From Fodinibius salipaludis (GTDB taxonomy: Bacteria; Bacteroidota; Rhodothermia; Balneolales; Balneolaceae), in contig NZ_NSKE01000011.1 of assembly GCF_002287075.1 (NCBI RefSeq), positions 1-64,000 of the forward strand: DNA of 64,000 nt. The letters are read 5' to 3'. Positions 16,542 to 27,150 of this stretch are shown piece after piece. Within the stretch, counting starts at the first letter, position 1, and each line of letters opens with the position of its first letter. The position numbers and the translations under genes are program-made. Below the pieces are notes generated by a model. That model saw nothing but the letters and a program-made list of their open reading frames with translations. It searched no databases and was not told the origin of the DNA.

Positions 16542-19208
16542 TTAGGACTCCTCGCTATCCCCCTCATTCTCATCATCTGTACCAAAGATCGTCCACGTGC
16601 GAAGTCCTTCCCGCGTTTGGGCGATAAGTTCATTGTATCCGTCACCGTCGATATCTGTTACAATTGGATATTGCATGCCACTCGTAGGGACCGAATATAT
16701 ACGTTCACCATTCCTTATTTCCCAAGCATACAGTCGCCCGAAGTTTGCTAATGCTATAACATCATCTTGTCCATTTTTATCAATATCTGAGACAAAAGGT
16801 GAGAACTTTGGTGCAGCCGGTTGCCCCATACTCTGAGTGAATCGCAATTGTCCTTCCTGGTTAATTAAAAACACCGAGCCATTTGAGCTCATTGTTAAAA
16901 TCATTGACCCACGATGGGTTTGGTCTCCATCCTGCACAGTTAAATCGAGAACAGATGGAGTTCCTACCAATGCACTGTTTGAGGCGTATACAGCTTCGAT
17001 ATCGGAAGATTCGGTACTTGTTTCAAAGACGTTAAGTGAATCAGCAAATAGTTGGTTGGGTCCTATGGAATACAGATAGCCGTCGGCAGCATTTCCTAAA
17101 ATATTGCCCTCATATAGCACGGGAGAACCGTTTAATGATGCGTTAATAAATTTTGGAAAGCCAGTTCTTTCATCACCATTAGGATGCCATCCGTGGAGTG
17201 CATTTTCTGCAAATGCAAAAATAGTGGTTGCCCCCTGATAATCTGTAACTGTTGGGGTGGTTTCAATTTCTGCATTGGTTGTAATAGGCCAGCCGTTTAT
17301 GTTTTCACCACGACCATCCATAAGATGTAGTTTTCTATCTGCTGTTGCGGTCAAGGTATTAGGTAATCCGTCTCGGTCGATATCTTCTACGACTAATGGG
17401 GAAGTAATTTGTTCGTCGAGTTCAAAGGGAAACTTGGGAAGCAGTTCTCCACTGTCATTCCACCCGTATACTTTGTTACCGGCTGCCAGCAGAATTACAT
17501 TTTGATTGGTTCCATACCAGTCGTATACAACGGGAGATCCAACCGGAGTATCAGAGCCGGTATTGGCTTGCATTACTACCGTACCGTCAGCTGCCAGAGC
17601 GTACAAATTGCCGGATTGCGTAGCAAAAATGACCTCATTTTTGTCACTGCCGCCAATATCAGCTAAAATTGGTTTGCCTGTTAAGTCTGCTCCCGTAGGG
17701 AACAACCATTTTTCCTGATAAGGTGCTGAATGGTCTTCTGTTTGATACGCTTTTAAGCTAAAGGAAAAATTATCTTCATTATTTACAGTTGTTGATGCAG
17801 TAAGAAGGTCAAACTTTGAAGTGAGGGCATTAAGATTGTTATTGGGAGACAGAAACGGTTTTACAAAAGAATAGAAATCACTGTTACCAACGAAAAATCC
17901 GCTTATTTCTTCGGGAAGATCCTCTTTTATATTCCGAAATGTCTGCTCGTAGTACATGGTACGGCGACGGCTGCGGTCAGATGAAACCCCTTCGACAAGT
18001 CCTTTACGTTTAGAGATCGCTACAACATCTCCGATAATATCCAGATAAAAATTCTGAAACGTGCAAAATGAACCCCCTATTAGTTGGGCAATGGCGTTGC
18101 TTTGGATTACGTATAGACCATCGCTACGTTGGATCTGATCATCACGAACCAGTGAATTTAGTGCAGTCCGTAGAGCAGACACATCCGAAACTTTTCGAAG
18201 AAAAAGGTGTTCGCCGGTAGAAAGGAAGCCCGACTGCGCGTACATGACCAGCGAAAACTCGGGATCGAGTGTTTTGGCAATGTCCGAATAAGCAATCTGA
18301 TCGTCCATAAGAACCGAATCCAATCGCGTTGTATCGGGTAGAGATGTCGGGGGCACTCTTCGCGGTTCAAGACGAAATAGGCCTGCTGCCGCTGCATTAG
18401 AGGAAATATATTGATCCAAAACAATGGGGGCATTGGTAGATGAGACAGCTGCTACCAAATGGGACGGGACTTTTTCGTTGAGTGGGACAGTGCCTTCAAG
18501 TTCAATCATGCTGCCTTGTCCTTCGCCTTCTTGCCCGACGGATAATAATACCGGCTCTGTACCTTCAAGAGCGTTCTTAATCATCGGGCGATAGGTTACC
18601 ATGGATATCTGCTCTGCCCATTTATCAAGAGAAGGGGTATTCATAATGATATGCCCGGGTTGTGGCGTAATATCCGAAAGATTGGCCCGGGGATGGGAAC
18701 CAAGATATGCTCGGATGGATTCTTCTACTGCCAGACTGGATTCAGAAATAAATAGATCATCATGAAGTTGTGCTGCAAAGAGTCTTCGATCGCTAAGATG
18801 TAAAATATGTATCTTGACGTCGTTAAAAGAGTACTGGTTTTGGGAAAAATCCAGATAAAAATTGTTTTGCATCCGTTCTATAAAACTGCCGGAGGCCTGG
18901 GCCATCCAAACAATGGCAAGCTGGTTATCAGCATCTGGATAGAGTGAAATGGCATTTAATGAAATTGGAGATTGGGCTGTAGAGTCGATTCGAGATAATA
19001 GTTGAACGGCCGAAGATGTGATATCATCTAATAAAGGAGTGTGGGATGCATCAAGGACCGTATTGAGCGAAGCTTCTTCATCGGGGATAATTACAAAAGG
19101 TGCTTCTTCTGGCACGCCATCCGACCAGCTGTGATCGGGAATATCTGAACATGATACTAAGAGTAGAACGGTACATAAAAAGAAACCTGCAGCTTTAAAC
19201 GTATTCAT
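16542..19208 (-). CDS. Large lipoprotein with C-terminal beta-propeller (FG-GAP/PQQ-like repeats)
   Basis: 888 residues. The signal peptide ends with a lipobox, LLLVSC, so the mature protein begins at about Cys20. Residues about 25-460 form a poorly known domain with a DUF3352-like feel. From about 500 on are repeats of the type DIDxDGxxxxL (VEDIDRDGLP, VSDIDKNGQD, VTDIDGDGYN) each followed by xxGxLYAW-like strands, i.e. calcium-binding propeller blades. The tail is acidic (GTDDENEGDSEES). It could be a cell-surface binding or assembly factor. Divergent from BatA with 113 bases between. Confidence 0.75.
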   Translation of the reverse strand: MNTFKAAGFFLCTVLLLVSCSDIPDHSWSDGVPEEAPFVIIPDEEASLNTVLDASHTPLLDDITSSAVQLLSRIDSTAQSPISLNAISLYPDADNQLAIVWMAQASGSFIERMQNNFYLDFSQNQYSFNDVKIHILHLSDRRLFAAQLHDDLFISESSLAVEESIRAYLGSHPRANLSDITPQPGHIIMNTPSLDKWAEQISMVTYRPMIKNALEGTEPVLLSVGQEGEGQGSMIELEGTVPLNEKVPSHLVAAVSSTNAPIVLDQYISSNAAAAGLFRLEPRRVPPTSLPDTTRLDSVLMDDQIAYSDIAKTLDPEFSLVMYAQSGFLSTGEHLFLRKVSDVSALRTALNSLVRDDQIQRSDGLYVIQSNAIAQLIGGSFCTFQNFYLDIIGDVVAISKRKGLVEGVSSDRSRRRTMYYEQTFRNIKEDLPEEISGFFVGNSDFYSFVKPFLSPNNNLNALTSKFDLLTASTTVNNEDNFSFSLKAYQTEDHSAPYQEKWLFPTGADLTGKPILADIGGSDKNEVIFATQSGNLYALAADGTVVMQANTGSDTPVGSPVVYDWYGTNQNVILLAAGNKVYGWNDSGELLPKFPFELDEQITSPLVVEDIDRDGLPNTLTATADRKLHLMDGRGENINGWPITTNAEIETTPTVTDYQGATTIFAFAENALHGWHPNGDERTGFPKFINASLNGSPVLYEGNILGNAADGYLYSIGPNQLFADSLNVFETSTESSDIEAVYASNSALVGTPSVLDLTVQDGDQTHRGSMILTMSSNGSVFLINQEGQLRFTQSMGQPAAPKFSPFVSDIDKNGQDDVIALANFGRLYAWEIRNGERIYSVPTSGMQYPIVTDIDGDGYNELIAQTREGLRTWTIFGTDDENEGDSEES

Positions 19209-19321
19209 GAATGGGGGATAATTTTTTCTCCGTAATAATTATTAAAATATCGCTGTTTATTTAATAGCTTATGTATAGGCAATTTTATTTGAAGGCCTCA
19301 AAAGTAACAATTTTGATATAA

Positions 19322-21451
19322 ATGAACTTTCTTAATCCTTTATTTTTGCTGGGGCTTTTGGCCGTAGCGTTACCTGTTATCATTCATTTAATTAATTTGA
19401 AGCGGCCACAAAAAGTTGCCTTTTCAACCCTGTCATTTTTTAATGAGCTTCGTAAAAGTACAATTCGTCGCATACGAATCAAACAATATTTGTTGCTTGC
19501 GCTGCGAACGTTGGCAGTGTTGTTTTTAGCTCTTGCGCTGGCCCGTCCTTTTTTACCTCCAACCATAACGGGCTCAGCAAGTTCCGATGAGCCCCGATCT
19601 GTTGCCATTTTGATCGATAACAGTGCCAGCATGAGCCGGGTTGGAACTGATGGCCCACTTATCGAGCAGGCCAAAGATGTCGTTGGTCGAATAATAAGAA
19701 ACGGTAACTCCGACGATAAATTTCTTTTAAAAACAACAAATATTACTGATGCAACAAATGCCGGGTTTGTCAGTGGTAACAGGGCAATAGCACAGTTGGA
19801 TAATATAACCTCGGTTAATCGTGGACATTATACTGCAGATCAGTTTAAGGAGGTTTATGAGCAGCTTAAAGATACGCCGGAAGGCCAATCGGTGCTGTAC
19901 GTTATTTCTGATGGACAGGTTAGCCAGCTATCAAGTTTGGAAGATGTAGATCTTGGTGATGAATCGGAAGCAAAGTCTATATCAGTACAGCTCATTCAGC
20001 TTGAAGAGGTCCAACAACAAAATGTGGCTGTTAAATCAGTTTCTCTTGAGAGTCAGCTGTTAAGTCCGGGTTCGCCGATAACATTATCAGTAAAAGTTGA
20101 AAATACTGGTAATACAGCTGTTGCTAATCAGTTTCTTTCGTTAGAGTTAGGAGGGGAAATGACGGGGCAATATGAGACATCGTTAGAGCCGGGAGAAACC
20201 AAAGACTTTTTATTCGAGCTTGTTCCGGAAGAAGTTGGATATCTGTCCGGCCAAATTCTTTTGGAGGGAGACGAAGTGGGTTTTGATAACACAAGACATT
20301 TTGTAGTACACATTCCACAGCAGCGCTCAATTTTATTAGTAAACAATAGCCAGGAATCCTCTTCTTTTACATCGTATATAGCTCCGGCATTAGAAGCAGC
20401 CCGCCAAACCAATGCGCGCATCCTGTTTGAAGAAAAGCAGATGAATAACATTGAACAGGGAGAATGGTCAGAATACGACGGATTGATATTAAATGGACTT
20501 ACCAGCATTCCTTCATATTGGCATCGGGGGCTGCGCGAATATGTGCAAGGCGGAGGAGGTATTTTGTTTTTCCCCTCTGAACAGGGTGAAATAGCAAGCT
20601 ATAATCAATTCTTTTCCCTCTTTAATGCGGGTCAATTTGATAATGTGATTGGAGAGTACGGTTCTTTTGAAACCGTTACAAAAATGGGAGAGCTTGAAGA
20701 AGGGCATCCTGTATTAGATGGAATCTTTAATAAAGAAAAGGATGAAGATATACGGGTTGATTTACCCTCGATTTTCTACTATTACCACTATGAGCCTGCT
20801 TCAAATTCCAACAGTTTAACCCTGCTTGAAGCAGCAAATGATGACGTTTTGTTGGCCGAACACCCTTTTGGAGAAGGGATGTTGCTCACTTCTACGTTGG
20901 GAGCTGATCCTGGGTGGTCAAACTTTCCGGTAAATCCTCTTTTTGCTCCCATGTATTACCGGACTATATTGTATGCATCATCACCTGAAAGAGGCGGTCT
21001 TCAGCAACATCAGCTTGGGAATACTTTTGAATGGGTGGAACCCATATCAGAGACGGATATTACGCTTACAATAAATGGTACGGATTATAAGCCAGAGGTT
21101 GAGCGACAGGTTGATGGCATGAAAATAGTGTATGAGGGTAGAGGATGGGAGCCCGGAATATTAGAAATATCGGCCGAGGATCAGAAAATTAAGGTGTCTG
21201 TAAATCAAGATATAATGGAATCGTACTTTGATACGTTAGATGAAGAGCAGTGGCAAAACATAATGGATGAAAAGGTCTACACTCCTGATATGATTGCTGC
21301 AAATGATCTCTCGAATGATAAATTGGATGAACAACTGCGATCTTCTGTGTTCGGAAAAGAAATTTGGAATTGGTTTATTTGGGTAGCATTGCTTTTTTTA
21401 GTTACAGAAACCTTGGTTACGCGGTTATTTAAAGCTGAATCAACATCATAA
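19322..21451 (+). CDS. BatA-type membrane protein with von Willebrand A domain
   Basis: 709 residues. The N-terminal double membrane span with LNPLFLLGLLAVALPVIIHL and the basic loop KRPQKVAFSTLSFF is the BatA/TIGR02226 signature. A VWA domain follows from about residue 92, with the metal site DNSASM; next comes a CARDB-like region (about 240-330), a glutamine-amidotransferase-like segment, and a final span near 680-700. BatA proteins are linked to aerotolerance and to MoxR-type ATPase complexes, but no MoxR gene is nearby. The next gene starts 4 bases later. Confidence 0.85.
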   Translation: MNFLNPLFLLGLLAVALPVIIHLINLKRPQKVAFSTLSFFNELRKSTIRRIRIKQYLLLALRTLAVLFLALALARPFLPPTITGSASSDEPRSVAILIDNSASMSRVGTDGPLIEQAKDVVGRIIRNGNSDDKFLLKTTNITDATNAGFVSGNRAIAQLDNITSVNRGHYTADQFKEVYEQLKDTPEGQSVLYVISDGQVSQLSSLEDVDLGDESEAKSISVQLIQLEEVQQQNVAVKSVSLESQLLSPGSPITLSVKVENTGNTAVANQFLSLELGGEMTGQYETSLEPGETKDFLFELVPEEVGYLSGQILLEGDEVGFDNTRHFVVHIPQQRSILLVNNSQESSSFTSYIAPALEAARQTNARILFEEKQMNNIEQGEWSEYDGLILNGLTSIPSYWHRGLREYVQGGGGILFFPSEQGEIASYNQFFSLFNAGQFDNVIGEYGSFETVTKMGELEEGHPVLDGIFNKEKDEDIRVDLPSIFYYYHYEPASNSNSLTLLEAANDDVLLAEHPFGEGMLLTSTLGADPGWSNFPVNPLFAPMYYRTILYASSPERGGLQQHQLGNTFEWVEPISETDITLTINGTDYKPEVERQVDGMKIVYEGRGWEPGILEISAEDQKIKVSVNQDIMESYFDTLDEEQWQNIMDEKVYTPDMIAANDLSNDKLDEQLRSSVFGKEIWNWFIWVALLFLVTETLVTRLFKAESTS

Positions 21452-21455
21452 CGAT

Positions 21456-22043
21456 ATGATAAGTGCTAATGCAGATATTATTCTTTGGTTTGTGCTGGGC
21501 GTCTTTACGCTGGGTGCGGCTGTACTGGCTACCATATCTGTAGTAAATGTTATTCGGTTGCGTAATGTGAGATTGAGTTGGAAGACTGGCAAACTGGGAG
21601 GATACCCCTTGTTTTCGACGCTGTTTATGATCACAGTTTTTATAGCAGGCGGCATAGCAATATACCAAGGAGCAACGAGCGAAATAGTAATAGCGGGTTT
21701 GTATAGTTGGCTTGGCTTTTGCTGGTTTACGGCCAGTTACTTGGCAACAAAGCGATTTATTACCGATCACGGGATCGTAAAAAATGTTAACGAACCGTCG
21801 CAAACCGTAGCTTGGCACCAGATCCGTGATTTTGTGGAAACCGAACATGAAACATATACCCATTATATTTTTATCTATAGTGTCGATAAAAGCGATAGCA
21901 CCGATAAATTTATTCGGCTGGAACTGGATGTACCTCATTACCGAAAAGAATCTTTCAAAAAATTAATTTCACATAAACTCGGGCGGCGAATTCGTTGTTA
22001 TGTTAAGGATGATATAAATATCCAGCAGTTTAAACAGCTGTAG
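21456..22043 (+). CDS. Membrane protein with bacterial PH-like domain, unknown function
   Basis: 195 residues: spans at about 8-30, 50-70 and 80-98, then a soluble part (about 100-195) that looks like a PH-type barrel (KRFITDHGIVKNV, WHQIRDFVETE, YIFIYSV, FIRLELDVP). The assignment to PH-like domains is from strand pattern only. It starts 4 bases after the BatA gene and should be cotranscribed with it. Confidence 0.6.
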   Translation: MISANADIILWFVLGVFTLGAAVLATISVVNVIRLRNVRLSWKTGKLGGYPLFSTLFMITVFIAGGIAIYQGATSEIVIAGLYSWLGFCWFTASYLATKRFITDHGIVKNVNEPSQTVAWHQIRDFVETEHETYTHYIFIYSVDKSDSTDKFIRLELDVPHYRKESFKKLISHKLGRRIRCYVKDDINIQQFKQL

Positions 22044-22076
22044 CAATTACAATCACAACTTTTAGATTATACTCAT

Positions 22077-23366
22077 TTGTTTGAAGAGATAAGAAACTCT
22101 GACATTGTTCAAGAACGGGCCATCCTCGTAGGTGTCTATGGACCCGAAACCCCGCGCATTCAGGCTGAAGAATATTTGGATGAGCTTGAACTGCTTACCT
22201 ATACCGCTGGAGGTAAAACGATAGATAAGGTCTTGCAAAACCGAATGCATCCTGATCCCTCTTCGTATGTTGGATCCGGCAAACTTCGTCAACTAAAATC
22301 GATGAAGGGCGAAAAAAATATCGATACCTTTATTTTTGATGATGATCTTTCGCCGACGCAGATCCGGAATATTGAGAAAGAAACCCAGGCTAAGGTACTG
22401 GATCGCAGCGGGTTGATTCTGGATATTTTTGCATCGCGAGCAAAAACAGCTGCTGCTAAAACGCAGGTAGAACTGGCTCAGCTTCAATATTTGTTACCGC
22501 GATTAACGCGATTTTGGACACACTTATCCCGTCAGCAGGGTGGTATTGGCACCCGAGGTCCGGGTGAATCCCAGATCGAGATGGACCGCCGTATGATCGA
22601 CAAACGCATTGCTACGCTCAAAGATAAGCTTGATAAAATTGATCAGCAGCGACAGACCCAGCGTAAAGGCCGGTCCGAAAAAGTGCGGATTTCACTCGTT
22701 GGCTATACCAATGCGGGTAAGTCTACATTAATGAATGGATTAACGGATACTGAGGTGTTGGCTGAAAATCGCCTTTTTGCTACACTCGATTCCACCGTTC
22801 GACAGTATGAAATTGGTAACCACGAAGTGCTTCTGTCAGATACGGTCGGATTTATCCGAAAACTGCCGCACGATCTTATTGCCAGTTTTAAGTCTACGCT
22901 CGATGAAGTGCGTGAATGTGATATTTTATTGCATGTAGTGGATGCTTCATCAAGGGTGGTACAGGATTACATCGATGTGGTAGATGATACTCTTGAAGAT
23001 ATGGGAGTAAATGATAAAAAGAGCCTGCTCGTATTTAATAAGATGGATATCATTGATTCCCATCGCATTAATGAGCTAAAACGGGCGTATCCCGATGCGG
23101 TATTTATCTCTGCCGAGCGGGGTATTGGTCTTGATAAGTTAGAAAATAGAATTAAGGAACTTATTGAGGAAGATTTCGTTACAAAAACAATGACCATTCC
23201 TGCTGCGAAGTATGAAGGGGTCGCCTTTTTACATCGCGAAGCAAATATTTTAGAAAAAAAGTACGAAGGTTCAGATATAAAGCTTACGTTTAGTATAGAT
23301 AAAGCAGATTTGATGCGGCTTAATGCAATACTCGACAATATTGATACGGCCGAATCAGTTATGTAA
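22077..23366 (+). CDS. hflX: GTPase HflX
   Basis: 429 residues. The N-terminal HflX domain is followed by the conserved RGPGESQIEMDRR hinge (about 163-175) and a coiled coil. The G domain has G1 GYTNAGKST (near 215), G3 DTVGF (near 259) and G4 NKMD (near 322). HflX binds the 50S subunit and splits stalled or hibernating ribosomes, often after heat stress. The TTG start gives the usual N-terminus; no ATG fits. It is followed 24 bases on by a CBS protein. Confidence 0.95.
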   Translation: MFEEIRNSDIVQERAILVGVYGPETPRIQAEEYLDELELLTYTAGGKTIDKVLQNRMHPDPSSYVGSGKLRQLKSMKGEKNIDTFIFDDDLSPTQIRNIEKETQAKVLDRSGLILDIFASRAKTAAAKTQVELAQLQYLLPRLTRFWTHLSRQQGGIGTRGPGESQIEMDRRMIDKRIATLKDKLDKIDQQRQTQRKGRSEKVRISLVGYTNAGKSTLMNGLTDTEVLAENRLFATLDSTVRQYEIGNHEVLLSDTVGFIRKLPHDLIASFKSTLDEVRECDILLHVVDASSRVVQDYIDVVDDTLEDMGVNDKKSLLVFNKMDIIDSHRINELKRAYPDAVFISAERGIGLDKLENRIKELIEEDFVTKTMTIPAAKYEGVAFLHREANILEKKYEGSDIKLTFSIDKADLMRLNAILDNIDTAESVM

Positions 23367-23390
23367 TAAATCCTATTATATTATCTACTG

Positions 23391-24059
23391 ATGCTTGCAA
23401 ATAAATCCATAACAGAGTCAGATTTTGAGCCTCTCCACGGTACTGATACCGTTGCAGCGGTTAAAAACCGTATGAAAGAGGTGCAGGTAAATGCCTTGCC
23501 GGTAGTAGATCCCACTACCCAAAAACTTATCGGACAGATTGATCGTGACCAGCTTTCTCGAGCAGAAGACGACCAGCAGATTTCAGATCTACAGATGGAT
23601 AAAACGGTCAAAATTTTTGAAGGGCAGCATATTTTTGAAGGTGTTCGGTTGATGTTACAGTATGAATTGAATTTGCTTCCCCTGGTGAATAAGGAAGCTA
23701 CTTTTTTGGGAGTAATTACCAAGCAGCAAGTTTTGGAAGCGATATCTAAAATGTTGAATCTGGAGCAACAGGGATCTGTGCTGACCATTGAAATTGAGCC
23801 GATAGATTTTTCACTCTCCGAAATTGTACAGATTATTGAAACCGAAGGTGCCAAAATACTTGGTGTGGCTGTAGAAAGTCCCGATAGTAATCATCAGGCC
23901 TTTGAAATATCTGTGAAGCTTAACTTGAAAGATATCTCTCGCGTAACAGCTGCACTAAAACGATATGGATATTCCGTTCTATCTGAGTCAGAAAGTACAG
24001 TGCTCGAAAATGATTTAGAATACCGAGCTGATGAATTGCTAAAGTACATAGATATGTAA
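23391..24059 (+). CDS. CBS-domain pair protein with ACT-like tail
   Basis: 222 residues. Two CBS motifs occupy about 1-125 (first: VNALPVVDPTTQKLIGQID; second: LNLLPLVNKEATFLGVITK), likely an adenosine-nucleotide sensor. Residues about 140-215 resemble an ACT-like fold (VLTIEIEPIDFSLSEIVQII then ILGVAVESP). No catalytic domain is attached. Its place right behind hflX suggests cotranscription but not a shared function. Confidence 0.8.
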   Translation: MLANKSITESDFEPLHGTDTVAAVKNRMKEVQVNALPVVDPTTQKLIGQIDRDQLSRAEDDQQISDLQMDKTVKIFEGQHIFEGVRLMLQYELNLLPLVNKEATFLGVITKQQVLEAISKMLNLEQQGSVLTIEIEPIDFSLSEIVQIIETEGAKILGVAVESPDSNHQAFEISVKLNLKDISRVTAALKRYGYSVLSESESTVLENDLEYRADELLKYIDM

Positions 24060-24156
24060 ATCTATGTATAATATAATTCCTTTCTTGTTTTTGCGGAACA
24101 AAACTCCAATTCTTGGTATATTCAGTAATAACTGAAACCTGAATTTTACTTGATCA

Positions 24157-27147
24157 ATGGTAAACGTGCGTAGAATAATTAGCTTACTACTCATCAGTAT
24201 ACTCACCGGATTTTTGCAACTCCAAGCACAAGAAGTGCAAGAATCTGCTTCCCAAGATTTTGATAATGCAGTTACTCTTTTTAATAACGGACTTTTTGAA
24301 GAGTCTATAACTGAGCTCAAGCATTTTTTACAAACTCAAGAGGATCATCAGCTTGTTACAACAGCCAATTATTATTTGGCACGAGCCAAGGCTAAAACGG
24401 ATAGCACTAACAAGACGGTACATTTTGAGGAGTTTATTAATGATTACCCTTTTTCTAACTATTCTTCAAAGCTGCTTTTTGATCTTGGTCAGCAGGCCGA
24501 TAGCGCTGGTCATTACAAACAGGCAGAAACGTATTATAGTCGTGCCCAAAAATTAGGATTGAATAATAAAGAGTCGGCCAAGGCCTATTACTGGATGGGC
24601 GAATCGGCTGCATCCGACAGTAATTTTGTGCAGGCGCGCCAGTATTTTATGACGTTGGCTGATGAATATCCCAAAAGCAAGTGGGCTCCCAAAGCATTAT
24701 ATACTCGGGGGCGTTTATATCTGAGTGAAACCAAGTATGATTCTGCAACGACTTCGTTTGAGATTCTAAAAGACCGTTATCCTAATAATGAAATGAGCCG
24801 CCGCGTGGGTACGGCACTGGGAGAGTCGTATTATCAGCAGGGTCATTACCAAGAAGCTATAGAGGCTCTTAAAAACGCGATGCCGCATCTTAATGATGAG
24901 CTGCGTTCCAAAGCGGTTTATTTAATTGCCGAGAGCAGTAATTACCTGGGTGATTATGACGAAGCCTCAAGGTATTACAAGCAATACATAAATATGAAAG
25001 AAGGAACTGATGAAGTACGGGTAGCTCACTATGGATTGGGTTGGTTGTATCATAAGCAGGAGATTTATCACTGGGCTGCGGATGAATTTGGCAAAGCGGC
25101 TGAAGGTGATGATGAAACAGCCCGAAAGGCACTTTACTATAAGGCGGTTAATGAAAAGCTTGGTTCTCGATATGCTGATGCATTAAATACCTTCCGCACG
25201 TTTGGGGATCGTTTTCAAGAAGGGCTCTGGGTAGAACAGGCGTATTATGAATGGGCCATCACGGCTTACGAAGTTGGTCGGCATACCGAGGCTATTGATG
25301 CGTTGTTGCCGTTGGTTCGGAGTGATCGTGAGCTGGACTGGAAAGGCAAAGTCTATACTCTGCTGGGCGAAGCCTATTTTGCGAATAAAGAATATACTCG
25401 AGCCTTACAAGCTTTTGATGCGGCCGAAAAAGTTACAGATGTTGATCCCGCAATAAAGCGCCAGGCTAAGTTTCAAAAGGCGTGGGTTCAGTACAGTAAT
25501 CAGGCCTACGAGCAGGCTCAGCCAATTTTTAGATCGGTATATACTGAGGCGCCCGATACCAAGTTGGGACAAGAATCTCTTTTCTGGAGCGCTGATGCCC
25601 TCTACCAGATGCAGCGCTATGGTCAGGCTGTCGAACAGTTTGCTGAATTTATTAATCGCTATCCCGACCATGAGATGGTTGGTCCGGCGAATTATGCACT
25701 GGGCTGGAGTTATTTTAAAAACGGGGATTACGAGCAGGCTATTGACCCATTTAAAACCTTTTATCAGGATTATGATGCGCCTGATGTGGCATTATATCCC
25801 TATGATACTGATACGCAACTGCGAATTGGAGATGCCTATTATGCGATTAACGATTATGAAAATGCTATTTCTTACTATCAGGATGTGATAGGAGCTGAAC
25901 CCGGCGGCGACTATGCCATGTATCAAATGGCGAATAGCTATTATCGGGATGAACAGACTTATGAGGCGGTTACAACATTCCGGCGATTCCTGAGAATTTA
26001 TCCTTATAGTCAGTTTGTGGAGCAGGCCCAGTATAATATTGCCTATATCTATTTAAATACCGGAAATTATACGCAGGCGGTTGAAGAGTTTCAGGAGGTT
26101 ATTAACAAGTATCCGAATACGGAATGGGCGGCGCGCGCCCAGTACAATATCGGCGATGCCTATTACAATGCCGGTGATTATGAAAAAGCTATTACCGCAT
26201 ACAAGGATGTGATGGAGGGGTATCCGCAGAGCGAGTATATTATAGAGGCGGTTAATGGGATTCAGTATTCTCAGATGTCGTTGGGACAGGCTGATTCAAG
26301 CTCAGCTGTGTTGGAGGATTTCATTGCTGATCATCCCCAAACTTCGATGGCTGACAGACTGCGGTTTCGTCAGGCCGATAATCGTATGCAGTCGGGTAAT
26401 TACCAGGCAGCTATTGACGAATTTCAGCAATATATCAGAATTACCAATAACCGGGAGTTATTGCCGGATGCCCATTTTAACCTGGCCAATGCTTATGAGC
26501 AAACCGATCAGATTGCCAAGGCGGTGGATGAATACGAGATGATTGTTAATGAATTCCCTGATTCTGAACGCGTGGGACCTTCACTGGCGTCATTGGGACG
26601 TATTGCCTATTCGCGGGTAAATTATAAACAGTCTTTTGAATACTTTAGTCGTCTTGCAGAACAGCAGCAAAAATATCGAGAGGAGGCATACATCGGTATG
26701 GGGAATGCCCAGTTGGCAATGAATAATTTGTCCGAAGCTGAAAAACACTATCAGGCTGCACTTGATAATAATGCTGATTATGAGGCAGCCAAGGTAGGAT
26801 TGGCGAAAATTGCTATTGAAAAGGAAAATTATCAACGAGCACAAGAGCTATTGTCACCCATTGCCGAATCGAATACGACGGAAGTGGGAGCTGAGGCCCA
26901 ATACTACTTGGGAGAAATTCATCAACAGCAGGGTAATTTTGAACAAGCTGTTAAAGCCTATGCCAACGTGAATATTTTGTATGAGGCGTTTAGTGATTGG
27001 GTTGCCAGAGCGTTGTTGCGACAGGCGGAGAGTTATATTCAGATGGGCCAACGGGGGGAAGCTCGCTCCACACTCAATACTTTGATCGAAGATCATCCCG
27101 AAACACCGCAGGCTAAGGATGCACAGAAATTATTGGATTCACAGTAA
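24157..27147 (+). CDS. Exported giant tetratricopeptide-repeat protein
   Basis: 996 residues. A signal peptide (about 1-24, ending LQLQAQ) is followed by some 24 tandem TPR units of about 35 residues covering almost the whole protein; many show the W/Y-x-x-A-x-Y and Y-P-x-S spacing of YbgF/BamD-like repeats (YPFSNYSSKLLFDLG, YPNTEWAARAQYNIGDAYY). It is probably a periplasmic or outer-membrane-associated scaffold. aroA starts 3 bases after its stop, an unexpected pairing by function but a clear transcriptional unit. Confidence 0.87.
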   Translation: MVNVRRIISLLLISILTGFLQLQAQEVQESASQDFDNAVTLFNNGLFEESITELKHFLQTQEDHQLVTTANYYLARAKAKTDSTNKTVHFEEFINDYPFSNYSSKLLFDLGQQADSAGHYKQAETYYSRAQKLGLNNKESAKAYYWMGESAASDSNFVQARQYFMTLADEYPKSKWAPKALYTRGRLYLSETKYDSATTSFEILKDRYPNNEMSRRVGTALGESYYQQGHYQEAIEALKNAMPHLNDELRSKAVYLIAESSNYLGDYDEASRYYKQYINMKEGTDEVRVAHYGLGWLYHKQEIYHWAADEFGKAAEGDDETARKALYYKAVNEKLGSRYADALNTFRTFGDRFQEGLWVEQAYYEWAITAYEVGRHTEAIDALLPLVRSDRELDWKGKVYTLLGEAYFANKEYTRALQAFDAAEKVTDVDPAIKRQAKFQKAWVQYSNQAYEQAQPIFRSVYTEAPDTKLGQESLFWSADALYQMQRYGQAVEQFAEFINRYPDHEMVGPANYALGWSYFKNGDYEQAIDPFKTFYQDYDAPDVALYPYDTDTQLRIGDAYYAINDYENAISYYQDVIGAEPGGDYAMYQMANSYYRDEQTYEAVTTFRRFLRIYPYSQFVEQAQYNIAYIYLNTGNYTQAVEEFQEVINKYPNTEWAARAQYNIGDAYYNAGDYEKAITAYKDVMEGYPQSEYIIEAVNGIQYSQMSLGQADSSSAVLEDFIADHPQTSMADRLRFRQADNRMQSGNYQAAIDEFQQYIRITNNRELLPDAHFNLANAYEQTDQIAKAVDEYEMIVNEFPDSERVGPSLASLGRIAYSRVNYKQSFEYFSRLAEQQQKYREEAYIGMGNAQLAMNNLSEAEKHYQAALDNNADYEAAKVGLAKIAIEKENYQRAQELLSPIAESNTTEVGAEAQYYLGEIHQQQGNFEQAVKAYANVNILYEAFSDWVARALLRQAESYIQMGQRGEARSTLNTLIEDHPETPQAKDAQKLLDSQ

Positions 27148-27150
27148 ATT

